This document shows positions 1 to 11,500 of a stretch of 64,000 nt of DNA, piece after piece. Source of the stretch: Paragordius varius (taxonomy: Eukaryota; Nematomorpha). The notes beneath the pieces are model-generated. The model saw only the letters and a list, made by a program, of their open reading frames with translations. It did no database searches and had not been told where the DNA came from. The position numbers were made by a program, and so were the translations under genes. Every line of letters begins with the position of its first letter. The first letter of the stretch is position 1. The stretch spans positions 310,001-374,000 of the forward strand of contig OZ176053.1 in assembly GCA_964247055.1 (NCBI GenBank). The letters run 5' to 3'.

Positions 1-480
1 CAAGAAGCGGCACAAAAATTATTTTTAACAATTTAGCGAATAATGTTAATCAAAACATTATTGGTAGATACACAACGCTATTCAAACAGCTACTGATTTG
101 TTATCCCTGGATGTGGAAAATATAGATGTTAAATTGCTTGGATATTGTAGAATTGTTGGCTAGTTCTTTTGTCAGCGATTGAAATATTTATAAAAATGTG
201 ATCTCCTAGAATCCTATTTTTTTATCACAGGACAAAGGTCAAAATTCCAAGTCAAAAAAGGTTAGAAAATAATTTTATATCATTACCTAATCGCAATATT
301 ATAAAGCATCCAGAAAAACAAGGCTCAATGAATAGCCAGAATATAAAAATGTATACAAACAGAAACGATTATTTGGAAGACAAGATGGTGCACAATGAAA
401 CTTTTTTATGAAGTCTCATTATTAAAAAATATATTGAATGAAAACTTATATTATGGACAGCAGAAAAAAATACGTAGAAT
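1..480 (+). mobile_element. hAT transposase remnant, plus-strand copy
   Basis: The stretch matches, in the opposite orientation, the hAT transposase sequence at about 1320-1890 (shared words include AATCAAAACATTATTGG and the TTGTTATCCCTGGATGTGG block). It covers the middle and later parts of the coding region, is full of stops and indels, and runs off the left edge of the window. It is a decayed second copy of the same hAT family, placed head to head with the minus-strand copy to its right. The right limit is approximate. Confidence 0.6.
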
Positions 481-739
481 AGAAATGGTTAAAATAATTA
501 TTTTATACAAATTATGTCCATACAATAATATTATAATTGTATAATTTGCATTATCTTTACCTGAACCACTGCTATTGAACACGTTTTTCCACAGTAATTT
601 AAATGTTGAATAAAAGCCATTTTATGTGTTCAAATATAATTTGACAATTATGAAGACTTATACAATATTTTAAGTAATTTTGTTTATTTTTTAACATAAA
701 AACCTTATAAATATAAGAAAATATTTTATTCTTTGGTAT

Positions 740-3007
740 ATTTTTAGTTTGAGTTAATGCGTTTTAGCAGATTGTCATCATTTTTTAAAATATTGTAGAA
801 GTCTTCACAAAAATTTGTCAAATTATATAAGACAGATAAAACGGCCTTTAAAGTTTCAACATTTAAATTTGATTCTGATGTCCACACTTGATTTACTGTG
901 AAAAAACGCGCTCAGTAGCAGCGTTGGTTCCAGGTAAAGATATTTCGAATTCCACAATTTTCAAAATATTATTGTATGTAATATAGTTGGCTTCAAAATG
1001 ATGAAATATTTCCAACCTTTTCTTTTCTACTGTATATTTTTCTTTTGTCCATAATTTAAGTTTTTCCTTATAATATATCTTTTAACTAATGATACTTCAG
1101 AAAAAAGATCATTTTCTGAAAGATTACTTATTGAAAATTTTTGGGAGCAGATATAATCAAATGATTTTTGAACATCGCACTAATTAAATTCTGATTTTAA
1201 TGTTATCCAATGAAAATGATCAATTTCATTGAATTGCGTCAAATCTTTACAGTTTGTATAAAACATTTTTATATGGTACAGGATATCTTGGCGATTTATT
1301 AAGCCTTGTTTTTCTAAATTATTTATTATATTGCGGATGGTTAATAGTATAAAATTATTTTCTATCCGTTCTTGACATTAGAATTTTAGGTTACTAACTA
1401 CATTGGCTACTTCGATTGCCGAAATTTTGTCACCTTCGTTAAATTTAATAACATTTTGAAAGAGAGAACCTTGATTATGTAAGAATTCCATATTTTTGAA
1501 GAATCAATTTCAAAAAACTTTTTAAAGTTGTAGGACATTTGTCCTGTGATAAAAAAAGATTTTTAGGGATCATACATTTTTAAAATTCTTTCGATAGCTG
1601 GCATAAAAGCTAACCAGCGAGTTTTACAATATCCAAGCATTTTTTGATATTGAACTTCTGCATTTTCACAGAATTCTTTAAGTGTTTCAACACGTACCGT
1701 GTATATATAAAAATAGGAATATATTTTAACAACATTTTCCACATCTAGGGGTAACAAATCAGCAGCTGTTTGAATAGGGTTGTGTATTATATGCGCTGCA
1801 CACCCAACGCCAATAATGTTTTGATTAAGATTATCTGTTAATTTATGAAAAATATTTTTTGTTCTCCTCCTTGCTTTTCCACCAAAGTTCGTATTGGTGT
1901 TGTCAGCGCAATATGCGATAATTTTGTCTTTTAAATTATTTTTTTCTAGAATATGCATTATTGAAGTAAATATTATCTTGGAATTTTCACTAGGTATAGA
2001 AATTCAATCTAAAATTTTAATTTTTACTCCGGTTTCTGAATCAATATCATATAAAAGTGGGATATAATTTTGTTTCATGGTGATTTGATGCATCAGAGTA
2101 TAGGGAAAAAAATTAATTTTCTTTTTGTATTTCAGAAAGGCGAAAGGACATTGCACACAATGGCTTCAGCCTTTGTACGGGCACATGTAAATTTTTTATG
2201 CAATAACGTGCGAATCTGTGAGGTACAGTCCATAGATCTAAAGGAATGATCGTGATTAACGGTGTGAAAAGATAACACGCCCTCAGCTAATGCCAAATTC
2301 TTTTCTTCCTCTCCAAAAGCGGTTTTTCGAAAAAAATCGCTCATTTTGTAAGATGATGTCGCCATATCTAAACATTTTTTATGTTTCTGTGTTTCCATAT
2401 GCTTTGTAAAATCATGCTTGCCGCCATGTGCTAGGGTGAATTCCCCCTCGCATATAAGACATTTCACAGATGATTCATTTTTCGTTTTTTTTGAAAGGAA
2501 AATCTTTCATTAATTTATAATATAATATAATTCAGCTAAAATTATATAAATTTATTATGATATTTCGATTACTACAAGTAATCTTTGTCAAACTTAAAAA
2601 ATATCATCGTTGAATTTACAACCTCTTTTTGTGTTCATATTTATAAACTACTATTAGTATAATAGATATATATTACCTTAATTTTCTCGAATAAACGTGT
2701 AAGGTACCGATTTGTGGTACCAATTTGTCTTTTAATCTAGAGATTTGTGGTATTAACTTGGCTTTTTGATAATGATGACAGTAGTAGTAGGAAGGAAAGT
2801 GCATAATCATTTAATTTAAAATTTATATAGATTTTAAAGATATTTAATGATAAAAAATTTAAATGGATAAAAAAATTTATTTGTATTAAAAATTTTTTTT
2901 TTATATGATCGTGAAAAAGCGGGACATTTTAAAAACGTAGCGGGACGCGGGACAAAGTGTGAAAAAGCGGGACTGTCCCGCCAAAAGCGGGACGTCTGGT
3001 CACCTTA
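740..3007 (-). mobile_element. hAT DNA transposon, minus-strand, broken transposase
   Basis: Two open segments read on the minus strand. At 2132-2467 lies a zinc-binding N-terminus (CLIC, then spaced histidines) followed by the KAEAIVCNVLSP block seen in KIAA1586/ZBED-like hAT proteins. At 1563-1958 lies the catalytic region with ADNTNTNFGG, the hAT signature GCAAHIIHN and KTRWLA. Further decayed coding sequence continues to about 740 with stops. The right end carries a typical hAT terminus: reading inward it is TAAGGTGACCAGACGTCCCG, ending at 3007, with repeated GCGGGAC subterminal motifs at 2925-2995. No matching left terminus was found. A plain DNA transposon, inactive as it stands. Confidence 0.75.
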
Positions 3008-3479
3008 GGTATGCATATAATCTAATACTATTGTATCATCTAATTTATCTGCACTTAGTACCCTTAAAAGCATCCAACAAGGAAGTGGCGCCTAGCTAAA
3101 AGCCTAGGAAGGCGGTAAGGTAATGTGACCAGATATTTAGAACCCTGGCGCAGTACAAAATTAAAACATACTTTGCCTATTTTTTACACCAGATTTTCGG
3201 TGTTTTATATTAAATGATATTGTTTATTCCTATTTATAAGCTCATTAGAAACAATTAAAATAACATTTTGGCGATTATATTCGCCACTACTCTAGTCTTA
3301 CTATCGAATTGCAATAAGTTTACCATATCCATGTATTTTTATCTTTTTTTACACATTGATATAATTTAATTAGCAAAGCATTATTATATTTATACCGTTT
3401 ATTTTCTTTTTGATATGAAAATTAGCACATCTATATGATAATATAATAAATTTATTTGTTACCAATGTCTTGATATATA

Positions 3480-3549
3480 TAAATAAAAAGTGGCTCTTTC
3501 GAATTTTGAGGTCAAAAAGGTGGCTCTTCAAGCGTGTTGGACACCCCTG
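3480..3549. repeat. hAT terminal fragment (CAGGGGTGTCCAAC type)
   Basis: Read on the minus strand from 3549, the sequence CAGGGGTGTCCAAC is a common hAT terminal inverted repeat, followed by the usual AGAGCCACCTTTTTGACC subterminal block. The partner end was not found nearby, so this is a solo end, nested inside the larger element. Confidence 0.5.
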
Positions 3550-3859
3550 CATTCAATACAAAGGCACGGAAAAGAAAATTAAAATGAAAAGAATTGATAT
3601 AAAAATTATTATGTGTGTCTGTGTGTGTGTGTAAAATTAAAATAGGTCTAAAAATTTGTTTATGCAGAAAAGAATGAAAAGAAAACTGGTTTCAAATAAA
3701 AGTTTAGGGAAGCAAAAAATTAAAAAACATACCTCCCACCTAAAACATAAAAAAGTTATTTTTTCCCTACGAAAAAAAGGTTATATCGAAATTATAAGCC
3801 AAATATAATGAATTTTAAAAATAATATGTTACGGAAAATTTCCGTTTGATAATTATAAT

Positions 3860-4380
3860 TAGCACTTGGATACAACACACTCACGATTCAAATTGGGGTA
3901 GTTGGATACCCCTGGCCTGTTTGAAATTAAATACTAGTATGGAAGAAATTTAAACTATGGGAAAATTTCGCACTTATATAACATTAATAAACCGAAATAT
4001 ATAATGAAATTTATTTGAAAAATACTTGATATTACTTATTTTAAGTTAAAAGCGAAAGGTAAAAATTTGGTCAACCTGACATCAAATGGTAATATTAAAA
4101 ATAATACAAAATAAACCGCGTTTTCTATTTCTATCAATGTTAGATGTAATTTATATAAAAAATTAGCTTTAGTATTACCCTTAAAATATAAAGACGATAT
4201 TTTGCAAAAATTTTGTAAAATAAAAATGGCGTCGAAGTAGTTTGAGATGGAACTTTTTTTTTCAAAACAAAATTTTGTCAAGATATTTTGGCATATTTAT
4301 ATAATTTTAATCAGGATACAAGCATAAATTTAAATTGGGACCGTTTCCTTCAGTAGTTTTTTAAAAATATTAATTTATTT
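3860..4380 (-). repeat. Dispersed repeat R, copy 1 (inverted)
   Basis: Matches, in reverse orientation, the segments at 37140-37990 and 45400-46060. Shared blocks include AATGGCGTCGAAGTAGTTTG, GGAACTTTTTTTTTCAAAAC and the TTATATAAGTGCGAAATTTT block. No coding capacity or terminal repeats could be identified, so it is unclassified. Confidence 0.6.
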
Positions 4381-5072
4381 GAATCGAAGTGTTAAAGGAA
4401 ACTCACACAAAATTTAATTAACTGAAACTTATAAGAAACAAAAATGAATTTTTAAAAGATTAAATTACTAAAAAATATATTTATTTTGTGTTTATTAGTC
4501 GCTTTTGCGGAAGCCCTGAGCGGAAGGTTGACCTCAATCTGGAGTCTGATATTTATAGTTCCGCTACTGCGCGAATTTGACCGGTTCAAAACCCAACCCC
4601 ATGTATAATTAGAGCAGAAAATAAAATATTTAAATTAAAAAAGGCCTTAATTTTTTACTGCAAAAGGATTCATTTATTATTTTAACAAAGGGTACTTTAT
4701 CAAATTCTACAATAAAAATTGTATAAATAAAAGTTAATTAAGACATATTTATAAAAAAAATACTTCAAAAAACAGTACAAAAGTCAGCGCAGTACAGGCG
4801 CGGTTTTTTTTTCGAAAACCCAGTACTCTACTGCGAAAAACAGCCTATCTGGTCACTTTACGGTAAGGGTCGTTCAGTGAGGACAGTAACGGTTGCATCA
4901 TGCCTGTCTCATTTTCTGGACACCTTGATATGCGAGTCATATTTATTTATAAATAACATTGATGCTTAGAAGACCGTTATATTGTTGTTTGCTGCTACAC
5001 TCTTTTAATAAATATAAAAAATTTAGATATTAAATATAATATATTAACTATGGTTGAAACTCTATCAAACAT

Positions 5073-5188
5073 GTTACGACCATATCACGTTGAAAGCACC
5101 GGTTCCCTTCCGAACACCGAAGTTAAGCAACGTTGAGCCCGGTTAGTACTTGGATGGGTGACCGCCTGGGAATCCCGGGTGTCGTAAC
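5073..5188 (+). rRNA. 5S ribosomal RNA gene
   Basis: The 116-nt sequence has every landmark of a eukaryotic 5S rRNA: CATATCAC after the first stem, the box A-like AAGTTAAGCAACGTTGAGCC, the GGTTAGTACTTGGATGGGTG block (intermediate element and start of box C), and GACCGCCTGGGAATCCCGGG. The first eight bases (GTTACGAC) pair perfectly with the last eight (GTCGTAAC). An RNA polymerase III T-run follows at once. The internal promoter is intact, so the copy looks functional. It stands alone here rather than in a tandem array. Confidence 0.95.
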
Positions 5189-5196
5189 TTTTTTTT
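5189..5196 (+). terminator. Pol III T-run terminator of the 5S gene
   Basis: Eight consecutive T residues directly abut the 3' base of the 5S rRNA stem, as expected for RNA polymerase III termination. Confidence 0.9.
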
Positions 5197-5896
5197 ATTT
5201 ATTTTAAATACCTCCTAATTTCTCAGGAATACTTTATTTAAATTCATTATATTTGGTTTTCAAAAATTTTACTTTAAAATATATTTAACTGTATAAAAAT
5301 TTTTGGGTCGATATAAGAAAGGGTGTCATCATTATTACCCCAAAGTTTAGCTGTGAGCAGAGCTAAAAACACATGTAAAAATCACCCTAATAGAAACTAT
5401 ATTCACAATAATTATGTTTTAAAACAATGTTCCGGAAAACTTATGAGGCCATTAAACTCCAAATTATAAGCTCTACTTAAGTATTTTTCCCAATTAAGCT
5501 TTTGACTCTGTAAAAACAATCCCAAAATTAGGCGATTAAAAAGTGTAATGTGTCTATTTATTGAGAATGCACATAAATTCTTGAGTTATGAAAGGCGCAA
5601 AACTTTTTTAAACGTTAATTTGTAAAAATTATATTGAAATTTATCAAAACAACGCTCACCAGATCGGTAAAATATATTAATTTTATACACAATTCTAATG
5701 ATAACAACGGCATTAGAAAAATAAAATCCTGGTGATATTCAATTATACAATTTTTAAAATTAATTTTAGAAAACCTTAAAATTACTTAAATTGTTACAAT
5801 TGCAAAAGGTTATTTTCTAAGATTTGTGGCTTTAATTTTTTAATACGTTTAGCATAATATATTTTCATCATTTTTTGATTAATAGAGTTGCAAATA

Positions 5897-6018
5897 ACAG
5901 CAGCGTATGGTAAAAAACAACAAATGATATGAAATTAAACAATTTTTTTCCCTATCTTTAAGACTAATTTTGCTTAATTATCCGTAAATAAACTTTATTT
6001 TATGCCATACGTTACTGT
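5897..6018. mobile_element. Hairpin MITE, family B, inner type
   Basis: First of nine family B copies. The ends are inverted: left ACAGCAGCGTATGGTAAAAA, right TATGCCATACGTTACTGT. The consensus end is ACAGTAGYGTATGGWAWAAA. About 120 bp, no coding capacity. TA-rich flanks would fit a Tc1/mariner-type target, which is an inference. Confidence 0.65.
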
Positions 6019-6503
6019 ATATATGTAAATCCTGTAAAATCTAGTTATATCTGTCTTGCAACAAAGCATATTTTTTTAACATTTACTTGAGAGCTATAAA
6101 ATATTGACCGTTGCAAAAAGCGCAAACCAATTAAAACTTTTATAATCTTCTTGAGAAATTAACATCTCTATGAAAATTAATATAAGACACGCATTGTCGA
6201 TAAAACAATAGGGAAAGATGTTTTAATTAACATTTGTCAAGTTTTACATTTATAAAATTAAAATATCTACCTCAAGCATCTTATTTAATTTTTTAAAAAG
6301 AACATTTAATTTATTATATTTATTGAAGTTTTAAAATCATACGTTTATATAATAAATATTGAATTTACCAATCTAAATGCTTCCTATTATATTAAAATGT
6401 CATATAGGTACCTGGTTTCATTTTTGCAATTTAAAAATTTAAGCAATCTTGTATATTTACATTTATATATGAATGGCCACATGCCTTTTTACATATAATT
6501 TAC

Positions 6504-6624
6504 ACAGTAGCGTATGGTATAAAACCAAGTTTGTCCTATAAAACATAAACAAAATTAATGTTAAAATATAGGAAGATAAATGCAAAATTTTAACCATTTC
6601 TACTTTTTTACCATACACCACTGT
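6504..6624. mobile_element. Hairpin MITE, family B, inner type
   Basis: Ends ACAGTAGCGTATGGTATAAA and TTTTTTACCATACACCACTG are inverted copies of each other. Confidence 0.65.
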
Positions 6625-6768
6625 ATATAAATTAATCTATAGTATATATCAGATGATAGGGAAAAAGACCACTTGTCACATTGTCCTTTTTGTCATGATT
6701 TTCGATTTCATCATACTATACTAATCAAAATGTGACATACTTTAAACACATGCTATAAAAAAGATTAT

Positions 6769-6887
6769 ACAGTAACGTATGGTATAATTAAACGATAGCG
6801 CATAATTAAATACATAGTATTAAGGTTAAAGTATGGGAAAAAATGTTAAATTACAACTAATTGTTGTTTTTTACCATACGCTACTGT
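6769..6887. mobile_element. Hairpin MITE, family B, inner type
   Basis: Ends ACAGTAACGTATGGTATAAT and TTTTTACCATACGCTACTGT are inverted. This is the third copy within 1 kb. Confidence 0.65.
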
Positions 6888-8503
6888 ATATATACACAGT
6901 GGTTTATGAAATATCCATATTTCTTATTATATGTATATAAAATTACTATTTTAATATTTTATATTTGATTTATAATTCAAATAAAAGTTGAATAAATATA
7001 AATGTTTTCTGTTTAAAAAACCGCGTTTTATATTTTCAGGTTAAAAAACAGATTAAGCATAGAAGGTCAATTACTTAATAATAAATTAATGATATTTATT
7101 AAAACAAAGCAGCACTTATTAAGCTATATTTTATCAAGTATAATAATATATATACTACTAATTATATATATCTTTAGTTTTAATTTGATAAATTACTCAA
7201 GATTATTTTGAATATAATTATAATTAATATGCCTTTTTTGGTATAATTGAGACGAATAAGTATATTTTAGAATATAAAAAGAGGTGTTTTTAGGTATTCC
7301 GACCCATTGATTTTACTGAGGAAATAATGGTGAACGCTAGAATGGGGAAAAAATGTTAAAATTATTATATTAATGAAACAGAAAATCTTAACCCTCGAAA
7401 TTAATTTAAAATATTGAATTTTTACCAGAAACCTGGGAAAATAGGGTTTGATTGAAAAGTAATCGTTAATAAAATGTAATTTTGTCATTCTTTTATAGGT
7501 AGGACCATCATCGCTAGCTAAGTTATGCAAATTTAATAAAATTATTGTCTAAATTGATAGATATGATAAATTAGGACTTTTTTATGAAGGCTTTATAAAA
7601 ACGCGTTACCTTATTAATATATATACACAGGGGATTTGATTAAAAAATCAATAGATAATTTCTATTGGTTTGTATGTTGACAAAACCTTGAAATAATAGA
7701 CCATCTGTTTTAGGTAAATAAAATCATATGTAATTCTATTATGTGTTAAACCCTTTGTCTTTTTGTTCTTTTTTCTTTATTCTCTATCGTTTTTTATGCA
7801 ATAAACAAACAAAACAAACAACGGCAAATATATAAATTAAAATTTTAGTCAATAATATTATTTCGCAAAATCTATAAATTCAAAACTTGTTAAAAATCAT
7901 TTTTCATTATCGAATAATTTTATTATATCACGAATATATTTTCATACATTTCCATTTTTTGGCTCAAATATCATAATCTTAAACCCCTCTATAAACTAAT
8001 TTAATCTTTATTAAAATATATTATTTTTACCTTTATTTGAAATTTTCATTATTTTTTATCTGTCACTTTATATTTTAACAATTAATTTCGAATCGCGAAA
8101 AACGACATAGCTTGTGATAATATCTGATTATTCTTTTGGAAAGGTAATATTTTAAGAGTCTAATATTTATATGTTATGATATATATTTAATCTATATATT
8201 TTTTGTGTTATAGATAACTGCTTTTACAAAAGACTATTGAAAGATCTCTATTACCGTTTTACCTGTGAAATAATTATTTTTTGCTCATCATATTTGTTCA
8301 GTTCTACACCAATCAAACAAAACACACATTTCCATTTTCAACCCCTCTATACATAAAAATTTGTGATTTGACTAACTTGCATTCATTTTGACTTCAAACA
8401 ATTCTTCTAACTTACTCTTGATTTGAAATTTCCATATATTCTAAGTTTTAAAACTTGAAACATCTGCTTTTTGAGATTCTGATAAAGATAAAAAAGTTGC
8501 ATC

Positions 8504-11500
8504 ATGTTAAACGCTTTGTCCAAATACGTTTCAGGGTACGTGACCAAATGTACATCATCAAATCAAAATGGCGGTTCTGGCCTATCGTCTGCCATGGTAG
8601 AACTACCCAAAAAAGCAGCCGATATTAATTTCCCTTCGCTTGTTCCGAAAGGTGAAATTACCGAAAACGATTTGGATAATGAATGGGTCCTCATAGCTCA
8701 AAAAAGTAAAAATTTAATTTAATTTTTTTTCCTAAGTGTGGAGAAAACTTTTGAACTTTTTTTGATACTTTTTATTTTACTACTATAATTAAATTTTTAA
8801 TTGCTTTACCATTAATAATTATAAATGTATTATATAATTGTTGTTGAAAAATTTAATTATAGTATCTATACCGCCGATACACAAATTTTCTGTCAAAGTA
8901 TATATAGTATAAATAATTGTGTAAAGTGTGTCATTCTAGTTTACCTCTCAATATCATCAAATAACTCGTATATACTATTTATTCATTCTTTTATAAAAAA
9001 ATTTCTACAAAATTTTATAAATATATATGAAAAATCTTGGATTTTTTAGGTTTCTGCCTGCAAATTATATTTAATAATCTGTATATAGCTGTAATATCCG
9101 AAATATATTTGTTAAGGGGGGGGGGGGGCTTTACTCTGCATGTAGGAGAGTTTTAATTAAACAAAAATGATTCAACAATAAATATAGTATAATGTATGTT
9201 AGATACCGCACCGACACAGATATTTAATATATACATGTTATTTATTTGGGTCGCTTTTTATTATTTGATATACCAAGTTGTGAGTTTGTATTTATAATTT
9301 TTTTCATATGCAAGTCTACGTAATGTTAATGTAATGTATTGCATCATCAATTTTGCAATGTGACACGATCCATGTTATGTTATTGTGTGTCTTTTCAAAA
9401 ATATTTACCATTAATCAAATATTTATCGTACATGAAAATTTATAATTTGGCACAAATAGTTGGTCAAACTTTTTTTTACGAAATACGAAAAAATTTTATG
9501 ATGAAAAATTATTCCCTCATTAATGCAAGTTTTTTATACTTGCTATGTACTGTACTATGCATAAGGCTGATTCATGATTGGCTATTTCGCATTTTTTTTT
9601 CTTAAAAATGATTGAAAAAAAAACGTAGCAATAGTTTTTTGGAAGCCTTATACCTATTTTGGGCCAAATTTATCTTTTATTTTTTATACATTCCCTCTTA
9701 TTTTCCAGTTTGCGTCATGCACCGCTCTTTTCTCTTCCCTTGTCTATTGTTAATGGTTTTTTTGTGTTTTGTTATGAATATATACGCGACTAGGCTAATT
9801 TTAATCATTTGTCGTCTTTGTATTAAAAAATATATTTGTGTTGGCACCTACCTCTCTTATATTAACTTGGGACTTATTACTAAGAAAAAAAAATAATTAA
9901 TTAAATTGTTATTGAAAAATGTTACATTGTATAAGCGGTACTACTTTAAATTTGAGATTTATGATTTTAACAATTTCTAATTACAAAGTTACATTCGATT
10001 GCATGATGAAATGCGGAAAATTGTATGAAATTTTGGAAAATATATAATGTTAAATTTTAATTTACCCATATCTATATATGTGTAGTAATAGCTTAAGGAG
10101 ATATGCAAATCGCAGAAATTGTAACTCATTAAGCCCATTGACGTCACAATAATAAAAGGATATGTAAACGAAAACATATATACTTAACTCATTATTATGT
10201 AAATTACTCAATAACAAAAAGATTTAAGTGTTAACTTATAAAATGATAAATACGTACTATTTATTATTTGCCTTAAACATTGTAAATAGTGTTGTTAGAA
10301 AGGTTGATTTAGTATATGTACATAAAAAATTGGATGTCGCTAAAACTTTAAAATTTACAAATGTGACAATTTTTTTAAAAAAAAGAATGATAAAAACCCA
10401 CAATAACAAGATCTATTATAGGCTTTTATGGTTTTTTAAATGGCTAAAATGGGATTTTCATGTTTGCCATGTATGAGATATGTCATTTTTTAATTGTACA
10501 TTGTACTTTTTTTTACATATAATATAACGAAAAATCTTATATACATGTCATTAAATCCCCATTTAACCATTTTATTACCGAATGGCCTATAATAGTCGTT
10601 AATGTAATATGATTCGAAATTAATCAGACGACTGTTTAATTTTATATTTTTTGACATGAAAATGAAATTGCTAACTTTCTTACGTTTTTTTAATTTTTAT
10701 ACTACGGTTAGTTTCGGTAGATAATATAATTTTTTGGTAAACAATTTTCTTTTATTTTTACATTAGGACCAATACCTCTACCCGAAGAAAATGATCAAAT
10801 TTATTTGGACCTAAACAAGGTAATATCTTGCCCGCCTTTATCTTCCACCACAGCGACAACAACAAAAGCAAACCACCAAAAACCAACTATTAGCTGTTCT
10901 AGCATGAACACCACTCCCTTACCGTGCAATAATATGTCCTACACTGCCTCTGGTCCTAAAACGGATAATACGACGGCACAACCCTTTTATCTTGTTACGG
11001 GGACTATGCATGGCCGTGACGGTTATGATGCAGAAAGTCAATCTGTCTTGGTTAACCGGAATAAACTTGTTACTATCCCGGTTAAAGAAAGCGCAGTTTC
11101 ATCCAACAATGATCATAAGACTACTACTATGTCGTCCAAAGACAAGAAAACTACACGCCATATCAAAGTAGGAAACAAGAAAAACGCTGCGAGCAAATTG
11201 CATAATTATTCCAATTTAGAGAAGCAAGTAGACGATGACACCGATGTACTAGATGATCCAATCGCTTCCGATTTTGACGACGGCGAAGATAGTGAATGGG
11301 ACGACGAATATAAGCAACAAAAAGTTTCGTCTGCTGCGACTTTACCGTCTGACAATGATGACAGTGATACATCGAGTTTTACAGCTGATGATGAATTTGG
11401 AAAGAAGAAAAGACTGACTAATAATAAAGTTAATTCCTCGACAACAGGTGTCGTTCCAGCAGCCTCTAAAATGATGGCCAAGTTTCATGATACCTGGGAC

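Larger units (their letters stand above)
3121..4860. mobile_element. Complete non-autonomous hAT element with 8-bp TSD
   Basis: The left end reads TAATGTGACCAGATA, and the right end is its near-perfect inverse (TATCTGGTCACTTTA). Both are flanked by the identical 8-bp duplication CGGTAAGG (3113-3120 and 4861-4868), the target-site size of hAT transposons. Subterminal GCGCAGTAC-like motifs lie near both ends. No transposase is encoded, so it would depend on a partner. It contains older repeats: a different hAT terminus near 3536 and an R-family copy at about 3860-4380. Confidence 0.85.
5197..8503. other. AT-rich intergenic spacer
   Basis: Between the 5S gene and the first protein gene I see only AT-rich sequence and three short hairpin MITEs (listed separately). 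Short open frames, such as the 87-codon one at 7267-7530 on the minus strand, have no recognisable domain. Confidence 0.6.

Noticed and set aside
8825-9896. Open frames of 74-94 codons inside the DOR-like gene's first intron
   Set aside because: Low-complexity Phe/Tyr/Ile-rich translations typical of AT-rich DNA, with no domain and no splice context.
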